A stretch of 64,000 nucleotides of DNA, taken from the NCBI GenBank assembly GCA_051453625.1, contig JBOZIK010000001.1, forward strand, positions 96,207,083-96,271,082, in the 5' to 3' direction. This document shows positions 1 through 11,085 of this stretch, in pieces. How positions within the stretch are numbered: the stretch's first letter is position 1; every line of letters begins with the position of its first letter. This stretch comes from Welwitschia mirabilis (taxonomy: Eukaryota; Gnetophyta; Gnetopsida; Welwitschiales). A program made the position numbers and the translations under genes. The notes beneath the pieces are model-generated. The model did no database searches, was not told where the DNA came from, and worked only from the letters and a program-made list of their open reading frames with translations.

Positions 1-1550
1 GATATATTATTTTTCTTGGGCAAGGACAAGACTCATTTTTAGAACTTATTTATTTTAATTTTTATACTAGAGCTTTCATGAGACATAATTTTTGAAATTT
101 TTGCTCCATACACATGATGCATTACATGTTATTTTTCTATGTAATATATTTAAGATTATTTATGAGTCTATTTTATAATTTTAAAATTAAACTTTTAAGA
201 CAAGTTGACTTGCAATTATAGTTATTCACCTAGTTTTTATTAGGAACTGACAAAGGATAAGTTGGAGGCTATGATGCACTACCAAATTATATGTATTTAA
301 TGGAATGTTTATGAGCTATTTTGTAGGGCATTTATATAAGTTTAGATGCAATTCTAAGGATTATGAAGAGTTGATGTATATTCATAAAAAAGCATAATTC
401 TTATCATGATTGGAAGAATTTCAGACACTTTCTAATACTAAGTGCCCTAAAGAAAGATCATTAATGAAAAATGTAGACTTCTCTTGATCTAGAAGGACAA
501 AGAGGACTATTACCCCCTCTTTTGTCCTCATGACAAGTAGGATGATAACATTGTACAAGACATATATAAATGCTAACATGGACTAGAGATAGTACTATTA
601 AAGTCATCTTTATAAAGGGGTGTTATCCTCATGGTCAACCCCATGATATGCAAGATGACGAATGTAATGTTTGAGCCATCATCCCCTTCATTATCCCCAT
701 GATAGGAAAGATGACACCTATAATAGCTAGCTGATATTTATCTATTTCTTTCTTGGAATTAAGTGCATTTTATAGTGCATTTTGTGTGATAGTTTTGTCT
801 TCTTAGCCCTAAAAATAAGACCCTTCTTTAACTTTCTTATTGATCTTCAATGCACCAGACATTCTCATAATAGGAGATCGAAGGGTGGGAGATTCATCTT
901 ATGAGTTGAAAAAAGAAGTTCCCTTAGTGAAGGGATGTGCATTATCCATTAAGGATCAACTGTTTTATAATCCAAATGCTCATTTGATTCTTAATATAAA
1001 ATTCTATTTCTCTTTTGTGCATTAATTATGTTATATTTTTCTTATGGTTTATGTTATTATTGATTTGATAATAATATATTTAATGATATAGGTCTTAAGA
1101 AAAACCTTTATGAGTTTGAGAAAAGTACTTTAGATTCATTTTGCATTATACTTTATTTGAATCACCTGATAGCTTAAGCTAGTTTTTGTTAGTAATAGTC
1201 TTCTTAACTAATTTAGTTTATATAGGATTGGTTTTACTGACAAGTTGATTCAGTAATCAGATAGGTGTCCATCTAGGTTTAGCTGCACTTTTATTGCATC
1301 GCATCTTTATTTCCTACACTATTATTAAGTTTAGAATATGGTGTTTCTTTATAAATTAATTATCTTCTTCTCTCACATGCCTTTGATAGGTTTATGACAT
1401 TTGGGTCACTCCCATCTATACTAGAGTGTCATATTTTGCAAAATATCTATTGTGATTAATAGGATTCAGTGATACATAAAGGATTGCAAAAATATGCACT
1501 GCAACATTTTAATATCATGAAAATTAAGGAACTAAAAAGTTCCTTAATAG
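1..1550. other. AT-rich non-coding stretch, no gene recognised
   Basis: No reading frame in either strand resembles a known family. A 61-codon frame at 840-1025 has no recognisable motif and is probably chance. The sequence around 480-820 alternates C-runs and T-runs and could be a decayed LTR, but no partner copy was found in the window. Low information content. Confidence 0.4.
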
Positions 1551-1556
1551 CTTATG

Positions 1557-1636
1557 AGATGAGTTTTAGAAGATAATTTATTGCAAACATTAGCTTTAAA
1601 AGATGAGTTTTAGAAGATAATTTATTGCAAACATTA
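1557..1636. repeat. Short tandem duplication, period 44 bp
   Basis: A 36-bp segment (1557-1592) recurs without change at 1601-1636, spaced by 8 bp. The identity of the copies in otherwise heavily mutated DNA suggests a recent slippage or end-joining event, or an assembly artefact. It lies just past the C-terminal end of the copia gag remnant. Confidence 0.85.
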
Positions 1637-1729
1637 TTTTATTATTCATAATAATCTTCATGAGTAAGTAAATTTTTCACATTTTTTAGTTTTATAAACT
1701 CTTTATAAATCAGCTTATACCTTTCTTAA

Positions 1730-2955
1730 AGACCCACATCTATATCATCTTCACTTTTTGAATCATACTCTTCTTTCATCTCATCATTTTCCTCTTGAAG
1801 ATGTATGATAGTCATGTAGGATGGATGAGCTTTCTCAACATCGAATGTTTCTTTATTTGTTGCTTCATCATCATCATCCCATCCTATGAAGAAGGATCTC
1901 TTCTTATTTATCTCTTTCTTTTTTTCGTTTTCTTATATTCAATTAAAACTAGGACATTCTAAGTCTATATGTCCTTGTCCTTCACATATCCAACGTTCTA
2001 CTTTAGAAACATCAGATTTATAAGAAAAATAAGTATTACTAGAAGACTTATCTTTAAAATTATTTTTAGCTTAAAATCTAGAATATTTTCTAAATTTATC
2101 CTTTTTGTTGCACTTATGTGAATGATGTATTTTTACTCTCCTTGTGATGAGAAAAAGTTTCTTATCTACTTCATCCTCAAAGTTACCTTCTTCCTGTTCT
2201 TCCTTGACCTTTTCTTTTGAGATCTATTTTGTGATTTCACTTATCTTAAGAGCAATGGATTTTTCTTTTAGTGCACCATCTTCTATGAGATCGATTTTAT
2301 ATGTTGTAAGAGCATTTTAAAGTTCTTCTATCTTCATGAAGTTGAAATCTCTTAACTCTTTCATGACTATAGTCTTGGGTATATATCTATGAATTAGATA
2401 TTTAATAAATTTTTATATTACCTTTTCCTCAAGAACACTGTCACCAATGCCTCATATTGCATTTAAAATATTAAAAACTTTTGTAAAGTACTCGTGAACT
2501 CTTTCTTTATGGTTTATTTTAAGATTCTTGAACTAGTTTATCCATATGAGGATCTTTGATTATTTAACGATAGAAGTACCTTAATATGTTCTTATAAGAA
2601 TGTTTCAAATCTCTTATGCTATCTTGAAACCTACTATTCTATTGGACGTATTCATTTTTAGTGGTAAATGCGGTGTATTTTTGGCTTTGAAATTATAGGT
2701 AAAGGTAGCTCTTTCTTTCTCTTCCCAATATTTACTTTTCTTGATCTGTGTAATGGTGTTATCTACAACATGTGTTATAGTTTTTGTAGGATTTATATAT
2801 CCTTATTTTATTCTTTGTCATATCTAAAACATAAAAGATTATAAGTATACCCACATCCTCATCTTTCAACAGGCATTGTTTATTTCATTTAAGAGTAGAG
2901 GTTTAACGGATGGTATCCCTTCGATTGTTCACTTAAAGAAGTTACTTTTTGTATG
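1730..2955 (-). pseudogene. Ty1/copia gag remnant (UBN2-type)
   Basis: Capsid-nucleocapsid polyprotein of a plant copia retrotransposon, read on the minus strand through stops. From the N-terminus (near 2940): a segment EGIPSVKPLLLNE matching the usual start of the family, then a degraded W-x-RM-x-x-L block and GYINPTKT (near 2790). A mid-region resembling A-x-EIW-x-x-L..GTSxVKxSKI lies at 2625-2550, and KELRDFNFMKIEEL (2365-2320) matches the late helix before the zinc finger. One CCHC knuckle follows near 1990-1955 (C-x-GQGHIDLECP, first Cys lost). The acidic tail DDDDEATNKE sits near 1880-1850 and continues to about 1730. Many TAA/TAG/TGA codons interrupt it, several at expected Trp or Gln. 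No copia protease, integrase or RT could be read downstream. Family assignment is firm; coordinates are approximate. Confidence 0.85.
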
Positions 2956-3009
2956 AGTACCTACTTTAATATCACTTAAGGATCATTAAAATTAGAAGGG
3001 AGGGATGAA

Positions 3010-4725
3010 CCAATAATAGAATGAAAAAAGACAATAATAATAAACATCTTATCAAGATAATATGGTTTCCCCACTTAGGTACATCCAGATACAAAGGGCA
3101 GCTTTTTCTCACACCTCTAGATATTCTTGAACTATAAGAAATAGTGGTTTTCTAGTGCATCACCAATATTATAACAATATAAGAGTCTTCTCATAAGGCA
3201 ACATTCTTTTCCCCTCAAGAAAATAATGGTCTAAGCTCATCATCAACTTTATAATAATGAGAGTCTTCTCATAAGGTAACACTCTCTTTTCCTTAGGGAA
3301 AAAGTGGTTTCATCTTACCACTAATCTTATAACAATCAAAGTTATCTCATAAGGTAACACTCTCTTCCCCTTACAAAAATAGTGGTTTTTCTTACTAAAA
3401 ACCTTACAATAATGCAAGTACTCATAAGCAAGGCCTTAATACACACCATACAAGGGTTGTTTTATAATGAGTTTGATAATACAAAAATGGACTTTATAAT
3501 AATATTAAAAAATGAGATAGTTCAACAATGTAAGAACCAAAAAGTACAATAAAATAATAAGCCTAAATAATGTAGCTTTGAACAATTGATTGAGTTCCTT
3601 ATTATTATTGTTATTACAAGAGCTAAAAAATGATGCAAAGATGTAGGATCCAAGAACAAAAGATGTAGACATTGTAATATCCTTTCGAAAAGATGTAGAC
3701 ATTAGAAGCTCCTTTTCCAAATGATATTTTTGATTCTTAGTGAGTAGTTCTAATCACCTATGTGTTCTGTATTATGTATTTGATTTGATCATTGTGTATC
3801 AAAAACATTGTTTTTTTTTATGACATCATTCCTTTATATCATTCAATAAAAACTAATTGTATGACCTTAAACTATGGCCATTTAAACTTTTGTAACTACC
3901 ATGCAATAGATAAGAATATTTAGGCATCAGGCATGCATCTTCATTTTTAATGGATATGAAATTTTATACAATACATATTTAAATTTATAGATGTCTACTA
4001 ATAGTCAAACATCTTTAGCTGGTAGACATCTTTAGTAAAATTATTTAAAAATTAATGAAAATTGATCTATATAATCTTTGACCCTTTGTGATCATGAATC
4101 TATGATGAAAATGTTAATAGCTTACTTAAAACATAAAAAAATCATCAATTACCTATTTTAGTTAAGCATGGATGCCTTCAAGCATATAGATGTCTTTCAT
4201 CAGTGTCAAATCCAATTTTTTAGCATTATCATCTTTTATGAGATAGTCATCTTTAATCCATGACTTGAAAGCTAATTTATTAGAGATGTTCTTAATATGC
4301 AGACGTCTTCAACTTAGACATCTTTAAGGTTTAGATTTCTTTACCATAGATATCTTTCATTCTATAAACATCTTCAAACAAGTGATTTTGCATTTGAAAA
4401 TCTAAGCCTTTTTATGAGGTATCATCTCTAAAGATCCAATAACTTATGCTTTTCATGATCTGATTTTCTTTGCAGTATCTTTTCTACAGAACGATACAAA
4501 ATATTTGCCAAGTAGAATCATCAAAAATAGATTTGTCAAGAATATATGCATAATAAAGAGACATATGAATGTAAAGAATAAAGCCTTTTTAGTTCAACAA
4601 ACTCGTGTACTCATCTATAATTATCTTTGCCTAAGTATAAAAATCTAAATTACCTAAAGATAGTTATTACAATTAAAGATAAAACACTAAGCAAGTCTTA
4701 TTAGATCTTAGAGTAAGTGTCAACA
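3010..4725 (-). repeat. Copia LTR C1 (about 1.7 kb)
   Basis: Long terminal repeat in minus orientation. Its upstream end reads TGTTGACAC (minus strand, at 4725) directly after a purine tract. Its downstream end near 3010 is less certain, just before the gag start. It shares order and short blocks with C2 at 44.7-46.17 kb: the block near 3066-3130 matches 44738-44805, and the series of GACATC-like sites at 3990-4380 matches 45560-45975. The downstream side carries the copia gag. A PBS was not convincingly seen. Confidence 0.65.
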
Positions 4726-4733
4726 TTTTCTCC
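4726..4733 (-). other. Polypurine tract next to LTR C1
   Basis: On the minus strand GGAGAAAA immediately precedes the LTR start TGTTGACAC. A polypurine tract primes plus-strand synthesis and should lie at the internal side of a 3' LTR, so C1 behaves as a 3' LTR even though a gag follows it on the other side. Confidence 0.6.
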
Positions 4734-5379
4734 ATTATTTGTATAAGGAATATGGCTTAAATAATCTTAAACATACTAAAATTCAATTTCAACTAGCTAA
4801 TAACTTCATGAAGTCACTATTAGGAATAGTTAAAGATGTGATAGTCTCAGAAGATAACTTCAATTTTTTTGTAAACATTATCATTTAGAAATAGATATAA
4901 TAAAATACAATTTAGGGCTTATGATTTTAGTAAGACCTTTCCTTGTAATATCCAATGTTCTTATTAATGTCAAGAATGGTCAGATGAACATATTATTTAA
5001 CAACATAACTTTGAACTTAAATATTTTCAAAACAATGAAACTACCATATGATCTTGAAGAGGTTAATTAGGTTAACAAAATTTACAACTATAAATGTTTT
5101 TCTCATGAGCTAAATATTTTCCATCCTATGCCATCACATGAATATCACTTCTCTAACTCTAAACTTAATAGGTATAATTCTTTTGAGTATTTAGTAATAA
5201 TTCATCCTATGAAAAACTAAGTTTTTCCTAAGGATGATTTCTCATAAGCACTTCATAGCATTATCACTCATTCCACCATCCCCTTAAGCCTTTTCACACA
5301 TTAAATCCATTTTTAAAACAACTCATTAAACACATAAATTATCCATCTAAATCATCAATGTATTAGTTTCTAAGACTTA
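4734..5379. other. Unassigned AT-rich DNA, possibly copia internal 3' end
   Basis: From the polypurine tract this should be the end of a copia internal region read on the minus strand. No clear RNase H or C-terminal pol motif could be read. The junction with the plus-strand Athila-like sequence E0 lies somewhere before 5380. Confidence 0.35.
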
Positions 5380-6685
5380 CCAACCCAAATTAATGACCCT
5401 TAATAAAAAATAATAATAAGTAATTTCATTACTAGCTAAATAATGGTTATGATTGAGTATACTTATGAGTTTTTAAGAAAAAGCTATACTTATTTTGAGT
5501 GTAATTATTAAGAGGTGCATTTGATTAAGGTCCTTAATTTTGATAAAACTTGATTGAAGATGTGGAATCTACCCTTATATATGTTCCTTAAATCTAAAGC
5601 TTTTGATGGAGACAAGATTTGTTTTTATTAGGATAACAAGCCAATAACCCCTCTAATGTGCATAAGAAATGAATATGAAAAGATGAAAAAAAAAAAAATC
5701 TCTTCTCCAAGTTCATGTAACATTAATTACTTAACTGGCTTTAGTTAACTACATTGAGTCTATAGATATTCACTGATAATGTAGCTACAATGATCTATTT
5801 TATCACATGTTCAGCTACATCAGGGCTATATATTCTTACTGATAATGCATCACTGAATCCTTCATACATCAACATGCTTAATTCTATTGGAGGAAGATGT
5901 CATAATACTAGATGCTCAATGTAATTCATAGGCTTAAACTAAGAACATATACACTATTAGAAATGAAAAATAAAGGAAGAAGAAAGATGGAAATCAAAGG
6001 ATTTCTATAATCTATTATATTTTAACTTTCATACTTGTGGTTTAAAGTGAATTCTTGAACTTGTATAAGTTACTTAATTAAAGCTATGCTTAGTTGATTT
6101 TAAGATTTACTAAAAAATACAAAAAGATAATAAAGGTTATTAACTTAGATAATTTCATTTATTCTTTTATTAGTTTTATGGTTTAATTCAGTAATGCATT
6201 ATCATCTGCATCACCCACTTCACTTCACTTTACCTTACTTTAGGCTTATTTTATGAGAAATAAATCACAAGGCATAAACCATTTTTATGAATTAATTTTA
6301 TATTTATATTTTTAATAAAATGATTCCTTTACATTAGTCAGGTTTTTCTTTCATAGTTTAGTTGCATCATTTTACATGGTTTTCAATAAACAAACTCATC
6401 AAAATCTTTCTAAGGTTATGTTCTCAAAATGGTTTTAACATGCCTTATCATAAAACTTTAAGAGTAAGGTTCAGTTTTGGTTAGTGAGTATGGCATGTAG
6501 TTTTAACATAATTTTTCATTGGATTGTTCATTTTGATACCTTAAATTATAAAACATTAGCCATAAAATTTTTTAAAGTTATATCATTTTTAATTTTACGT
6601 GCTTTAACTTAGACAAAGTTTTCATGATTAGCATTTTATTATCAATGTTTTACTAAGGGCCTAGAAAAAGTTTGGTTAGGGGATG
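5380..6685 (+). other. E0: 3' untranslated region of a plus-strand Athila-like element, with repeat D1
   Basis: The segment from about 5380 to 5935 matches, in inverted orientation, the region 51.34-51.9 kb inside element B (shared blocks around 5700-5920 and 5395-5640). It is copy D1 of a sequence found upstream of the 3' LTR in several elements here. The remainder leads to a polypurine tract, AGGGGATG at 6678-6685, abutting the LTR start at 6686. No protein was readable. E0 is therefore the 3' end of an element whose 5' part is missing. Confidence 0.6.
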
Positions 6686-7271
6686 TGTTAACATAAAAAA
6701 ATTAATGTTACAGTTAATTTAAATGATTAAGACATTAATTTAATTGATTTTATCATAAAACCATATCTTCTATTAATTTTCTATCTTAATTATGGACTTA
6801 TCATATTTCCATGACATTGTTAGGTTAATTATCATATTCTAAGGGACTTTTAGAAGATGATGATTATTCAAGCTAAGACATCAATGTCATTATCTAGGAC
6901 TAGCAACACTGCTAGTCCTTCTACTTAAAATAGTTTAAATCTTATGTACCTGACTTATCATAAGAAATTCATCTAAATGCAGTTATGGGATTGATTGAAT
7001 CCCACATTAGAAGTAATAGGCATTCTTAAATACACATGGAAATGATGGCGATAACTCATAATAGTGACATGTGTTATTACAAAGTAAGATAATGGTGGAA
7101 ACACATAGCGATAACAGTAGGTGGTAGTAGCAGCAATATTTAGGAGCCAAGTAAGGATCTTCATCTAATGTAACATGATAAAACACCTTACCTAATGCCA
7201 TAATTATATAACTAGCCATCTAAATCTATACTTTAAAGGATTGTAACCACTTCTTCTTCCCCATCCTTATC

Positions 7272-7279
7272 TATAAAAG
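7272..7279 (+). promoter_or_regulatory. Putative LTR TATA box
   Basis: TATAAAAG followed by AGCC in the E0 LTR. The same block (TATAAAAGGGCC or variants) occurs on the minus strand in the A, B and E1 LTRs, so it is the likely Pol II promoter of this retroelement family. Confidence 0.6.
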
Positions 7280-7684
7280 AGCCTTAAGTTTTTTATTTTA
7301 ATATATCTTATTTTAGAGAGGTTTTAAACCTTTGAAGTACTAGTTAGAATGGCCTTCTAAGAAAATCTTTAGGAAGTGAGATTATTATAAAGGATAGATT
7401 GAGGAGTTCTACAAGCATCTCTATTTCTTTGGTGTAAAGTGTTTTTCCCATAATACATAAAGTTATTTTTCTTTTAATTTTAATTTTAAGTCACTTTGTA
7501 TTTGAAATAATTAGGTAATAACTTAACTATCATGATTTATTTTATTTGAGTGAATGCTCTAATCAATTCATTTAAGTCTTTTAGTTTTATAAATCTTGAG
7601 TACTAGGGGTCCTCACTTTTCATTATTATTTTAATGTTATAAAAGATCAAGTGATAATTGAGTTCACCATTACTTATATGGTGA

Positions 7685-7755
7685 NNNNNNNNNNNNNNNN
7701 NNNNNNNNNNNNNNNNNNNNNNNNNNNNNNNNNNNNNNNNNNNNNNNNNNNNNNN
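7685..7755. other. Assembly gap (71 N)
   Basis: Run of N inside the E0 LTR. The flanks are not duplicated, so this appears to be a real unsequenced stretch. Confidence 0.95.
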
Positions 7756-8005
7756 GTATCATTGGAGTGAAGGATTGCAAGTGAATGAATTGGCAAACAC
7801 TTGGATCTTGCTTACTTCCTTCATTTTTCAAGTTAAAGTTTCACAACCATTATTCTCAACTCTTCTCTATTTTTCTCTATTCTTTAAATTACAACTTACA
7901 TGAAGGAAGAGTGATAAACTTCTAAAAAAATATCCTAGTTATTCTAGTGGAAAGAATGATACTAATTATACACTTAGTTAAATCTAATTCAGTATATAAA
8001 AGATA

Positions 8006-8690
8006 ATTGAGGAGTTATTCATCTTCACCTTTCTTCTTTTGATTAATGTATATTTTCAGATTTTAATACAAGAATTGGTTTTAATCCTTTTAATATTAAT
8101 GTATAATTCATTTGGTATTAGTAATTTTTAAGTGAAGCTAATTCTTAAGTAGGTTTAATTCTTTTAGTATTAATGTGTAATAAATTAGTATTAGAAATCT
8201 TAAAGTAATCCTATTTTTTATTACCGAGAGAGTTGTTTAAGGTTACTTCTAAAATATTATAGTAACTATTATTTCATGAATCTTGTGCACCTTCATTCAT
8301 ACTTAACATGCTTATGAAGGTTTATAGAGGATTAGGAGAACTTAATTACTTATTAACAATCATGTGGTGGATGAGAGTATGCCTTTATGATGAGCCTTAA
8401 TAACTAGATGATTTTAGTTGTATTGTTGGATACAGAAGTCATTAAAGGAAGGTGGAGTATTGAATGAATTGATTAGCTCTTTGGAACAATTCTATTTCTT
8501 TATGTTGCTAAGGAAAGATCACTAAAAAATTCTCACTTTTAATTTCTCATTTTGTTTATTTTTCATTATAAAATAGAATAATCATGTTACTTTTATTAAA
8601 TTACCACATATATCCTTATGGAAGAATGATACTCAATTCTATCTAGTTAAATTCGGTTCACTAGTATATAGTTAACAAATTTTGATTTAT
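8006..8690 (+). repeat. Partial tandem duplicate of the E0 LTR
   Basis: Begins with ATTGAGGAGTT, matching 7395 onwards in the adjacent LTR, and ends with a second copy of the LTR terminus (GAATGATACT near 8613, then a C-TAGTTAAATTCGGTTCA block). It thus repeats the last 600-690 bp of the LTR directly after the first copy. It contains its own internal 73-bp repeat (8083 and 8156). Downstream, TTTTGATTTATTAAAATAAG could be a badly decayed PBS. Confidence 0.6.
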
Positions 8691-8754
8691 TAAAATAAGC
8701 ATGATAAAATATCTCATCAATCATATCTTAATTTCATTCCTTTCCACTTGCACC

Positions 8755-8965
8755 TTCCTGAATAAATCTTCAAGAATTTAATCCTATTAATCATTTACTA
8801 GTATGACACTTTTTTCTAATAGATTTAATACATCATTCATGAAGAATTTAGTGCTGCATTACTAGTAAGTATCTATAGCTTCAACATAGTTGAATGCATC
8901 ATCATTAGAGTTATACTATTAGTAGGTATTCATGGTCTTAATGGAACTAACTAAACCAAATAATA
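8755..8965 (-). repeat. Repeat D2 (Athila-like 3' region)
   Basis: Shares the order of short blocks with D4 (51.34-51.56 kb), such as TAGTATGACA, AAGAATTTAGTGCTGCATTA and GGAACTAACTAAACCAAAT. It lies downstream of E1 integrase, where D3 and D4 lie in A and B. Confidence 0.55.
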
Positions 8966-9540
8966 ATGATTTCAAAAAAAAAGTAAACATTTTACAAGGA
9001 TAAAATAGTTATTGACTCATTATCCTAATAGAGAAAGAATCTTAATGATTTGAAATGCTTAAAGTAAAGTCATAACATCAAAGAAGAAAGATGATCTTTT
9101 TCCTTAGGACTTTTCATATTGAAAAGCTAAAAGGATAGTAAACTTTAATAAAGAACTTAAAAATAAAGATGAATTTTTCTTAAATAGTAAGAATTTATAA
9201 GATATTTACTAAAACTTTAAAAAAAGAAAGATCACTTTATCATTGAATGTTTGGAAGAGGCCATTAACTAGGATCATAGATTCTAATTAAATCATAAAAG
9301 AATGAAAGAAATAGATGAAATGATTTGAGATGATGACTATTAACTTGAAACTAGTAATTATGTTTATTTTTTTAAAGAAAAAAAATCCATTTAATAGTAC
9401 TTTTTTAAACCATGTATGGCACTAAATATATAGAGATTAATTTTGTAGGAAACAAATGTAATCATGTATTATAAAGTAGAACCAAATGGTATTTTCAAAA
9501 AGATTTTTTCAAGGATACATTGATCATAGAATTTTTTTTT
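8966..9540. other. E1 region between integrase and repeat D2
   Basis: AT-rich sequence downstream of the integrase on the minus strand. In Athila elements this is where an envelope-like frame can sit, but no frame is readable here. Confidence 0.4.
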
Positions 9541-9559
9541 TCATTTACTTTTTATTGGT

Positions 9560-10195
9560 TCTCATATTTTTATATGCATCATTTTAAAGCTTATTTAATT
9601 CATTAATTTAAATTACCTCATGTTTTCCTACCATATCAAGATCTAGATTATATGTTTAAAGATCCAATAAGCTTTATGTTTAAGTTTTATGAGAAGATAA
9701 TAAGCTTTATCATAAACTAACCTAGAAGGTAATGTTTTTAATGGGGTTTTATATGCAGTAATGTAAGTCCCATAAAATGTCATTAAAATTTTAGTATCGA
9801 TCTTTTCTCATTGAATTTATCACTTTTTATAAGATACCCCTGATTTCCCTATTGGTAACCTCAATCTATCCACTAGTTTAAAAATGGTAGAAAGTGATAA
9901 CTTTTTATAAGTAATACCATGCTTGAATCTAAGGTTTTTGAAGACCCTATTACAAAAATGATAGTCACTATTACTAATTAAAAATGTTGGATAACCAAAT
10001 CTAGTCAAGATGTGTTTATTAAAGAATTTCACTATAGTTTGAACATCATTATTCTTGCAAGCATAGGCCTTGATCCACTTAGCAAGATAGTTAATACAAA
10101 CCAAGATGTATTAGTATTTATTGAAAAAAGGATAAGGATCTTGAAAGTTAATTCTTGATGCATAAAATGGTTTAACAATAAATATGAAGTTTAAT
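9560..10195 (-). pseudogene. E1 integrase core and C-terminal domain
   Basis: DDE integrase of a Ty3/gypsy element. The core starts near 10160 with RINFQDPYPF, where the first catalytic Asp (expected GIDFMGP) is Asn. Then come YILVCINYLAKWIKA, a long uninterrupted run to 9820, and LTRFGYPTFLISNSDYHFCN, in which the second catalytic region (usual SDGGTHF) is SNSDYHF. Below 9740 the frame shifts and continues as SRLVYDKAYYLLIKLKHKAY followed by W near 9650, the post-core block characteristic of Athila integrases. A 95-codon open stretch (9820-10104) survives but lacks the catalytic set. Confidence 0.9.
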
Positions 10196-10199
10196 AACA

Positions 10200-10450
10200 T
10201 CATATGTCTCTTAGTAAGACTTCTAAGGTTTTGATAGTACTAATAAGATTTGAAATAAGGATAAGAGTCTTTAAAAATGGAGGGCTAATAGCATTTGTGT
10301 TAAGGAATATTATGGTGATTTTACTAATAAAAAAGGTTACTGCCATAAGTCTCAAATTAAAAAATCTTAAGAATGTTTTAAATTTTAGATTATTTGGTGC
10401 ACCTTCAAGTGATCTAATCAGAATAGTACTTGAAAAGATAAGGGTCATCT
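10200..10450 (-). pseudogene. E1 integrase N-terminal zinc-finger region (H2C2)
   Basis: Read in one frame with stops: DPYLFKYYSD, RC near 10410, ...PSIFKDSYPYFKSY near 10265, then LTKRHMMLLNFI near 10200. This matches the H2C2 segment between RNase H and integrase core. The finger Cys residues are lost (YxYYQ in place of CxRCQ), as expected after Cys-to-Tyr G-to-A changes. Confidence 0.8.
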
Positions 10451-10689
10451 AAAAATAATATATTTACTTGGATTAAGAATTTATTTCTATCATTAAATTC
10501 TAATGAAAGAGATAATTTTAGAAACCAAATAATTAGAATTATCAATAAACTAAGGAGTTGTTAAGATGTGGAAAATATATTCGTTAGAAAAAGAATCATT
10601 AATAGAAGCTTAATCATATAAAATACTTTGAGGCATTCTTAAAATATGGGTAATAATTACATTATTAAAATATTTTTGTCTTTGATTTT

Positions 10690-11085
10690 TAGGTTAAATT
10701 GTTATAAGCGTAGAACTCATCTAATCAATTTAGGCTTGAAATCCTTCTTAGCAAAAAGATTTCTAAGGGTATAATGATCAATATCAATGATGACTTTATA
10801 ATCAAGAAGGTATTATCTAACTTCTGTACGATAAAGAATAATCTAAAAAGATATCTTTTAATCATACTATAATTGGGTTAATTATCATTTAAGTCTTACT
10901 AAGATAGTAGATTAGTATTGGTTTTCTTTAGACTCTTTGATCTAATACTACACCAATCACACAATTACTAGCATTACACATGATTTTAAAAGGTAATTTC
11001 TAATCAAGTGGTTGAATGATTAATGTTGTTCTATGTTTTTATTTAAGTTTATTAAAGGATTATTGATAATTAGGTGTCCACTCAA
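10690..11085 (-). pseudogene. E1 RNase H domain
   Basis: Minus-strand frame with stops: LPFKIMCNASNCVIGVVLDQ near 10985-10920 matches the family block LPFELMCDAS..GAVLGQ, with the catalytic Asp as Asn (CNAS). Then YYLSKT, and further down DYKVIIDIDHYTLRNLFAKK followed by a KPKLIR block near 10800-10730, matching the end of RNase H and the LIRW..LQEF linker. Confidence 0.85.

Larger units (their letters stand above)
6686..8005 (+). repeat. E0 LTR (A/B family), plus orientation
   Basis: Starts TGTTAACATAAAAAAATTAA, matching the minus-strand start of the LTRs of element A. The middle (6990-7400) follows the reverse complement of the B LTR closely, including the block around the TATA box. The end near 7950-8005 matches the LTR end with its GTTAAATCTAATTCA block. 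Length of about 1.32 kb agrees with the A and B LTRs (1.35-1.48 kb). A 71-bp gap lies inside. No partner 5' LTR was found in the window. Confidence 0.7.

Noticed and set aside
3505-3720. 71-codon minus-strand frame
   Set aside because: Falls in the copia LTR C1; no motif, and LTRs do not code.
3985-4385. Could the repeated short sites be a CRISPR array?
   Set aside because: Units are under 12 bp, irregularly spaced, in both directions, inside a plant copia LTR.
6973-7219. Two overlapping minus-strand frames with Cys and His
   Set aside because: They lie in the E0 LTR, antisense to its TATA region. The DNA is explained by homology with the A and B LTRs.
10204-10452. 82-codon plus-strand frame
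   Set aside because: Antisense shadow of the E1 H2C2/integrase region, which has clear family motifs on the minus strand.
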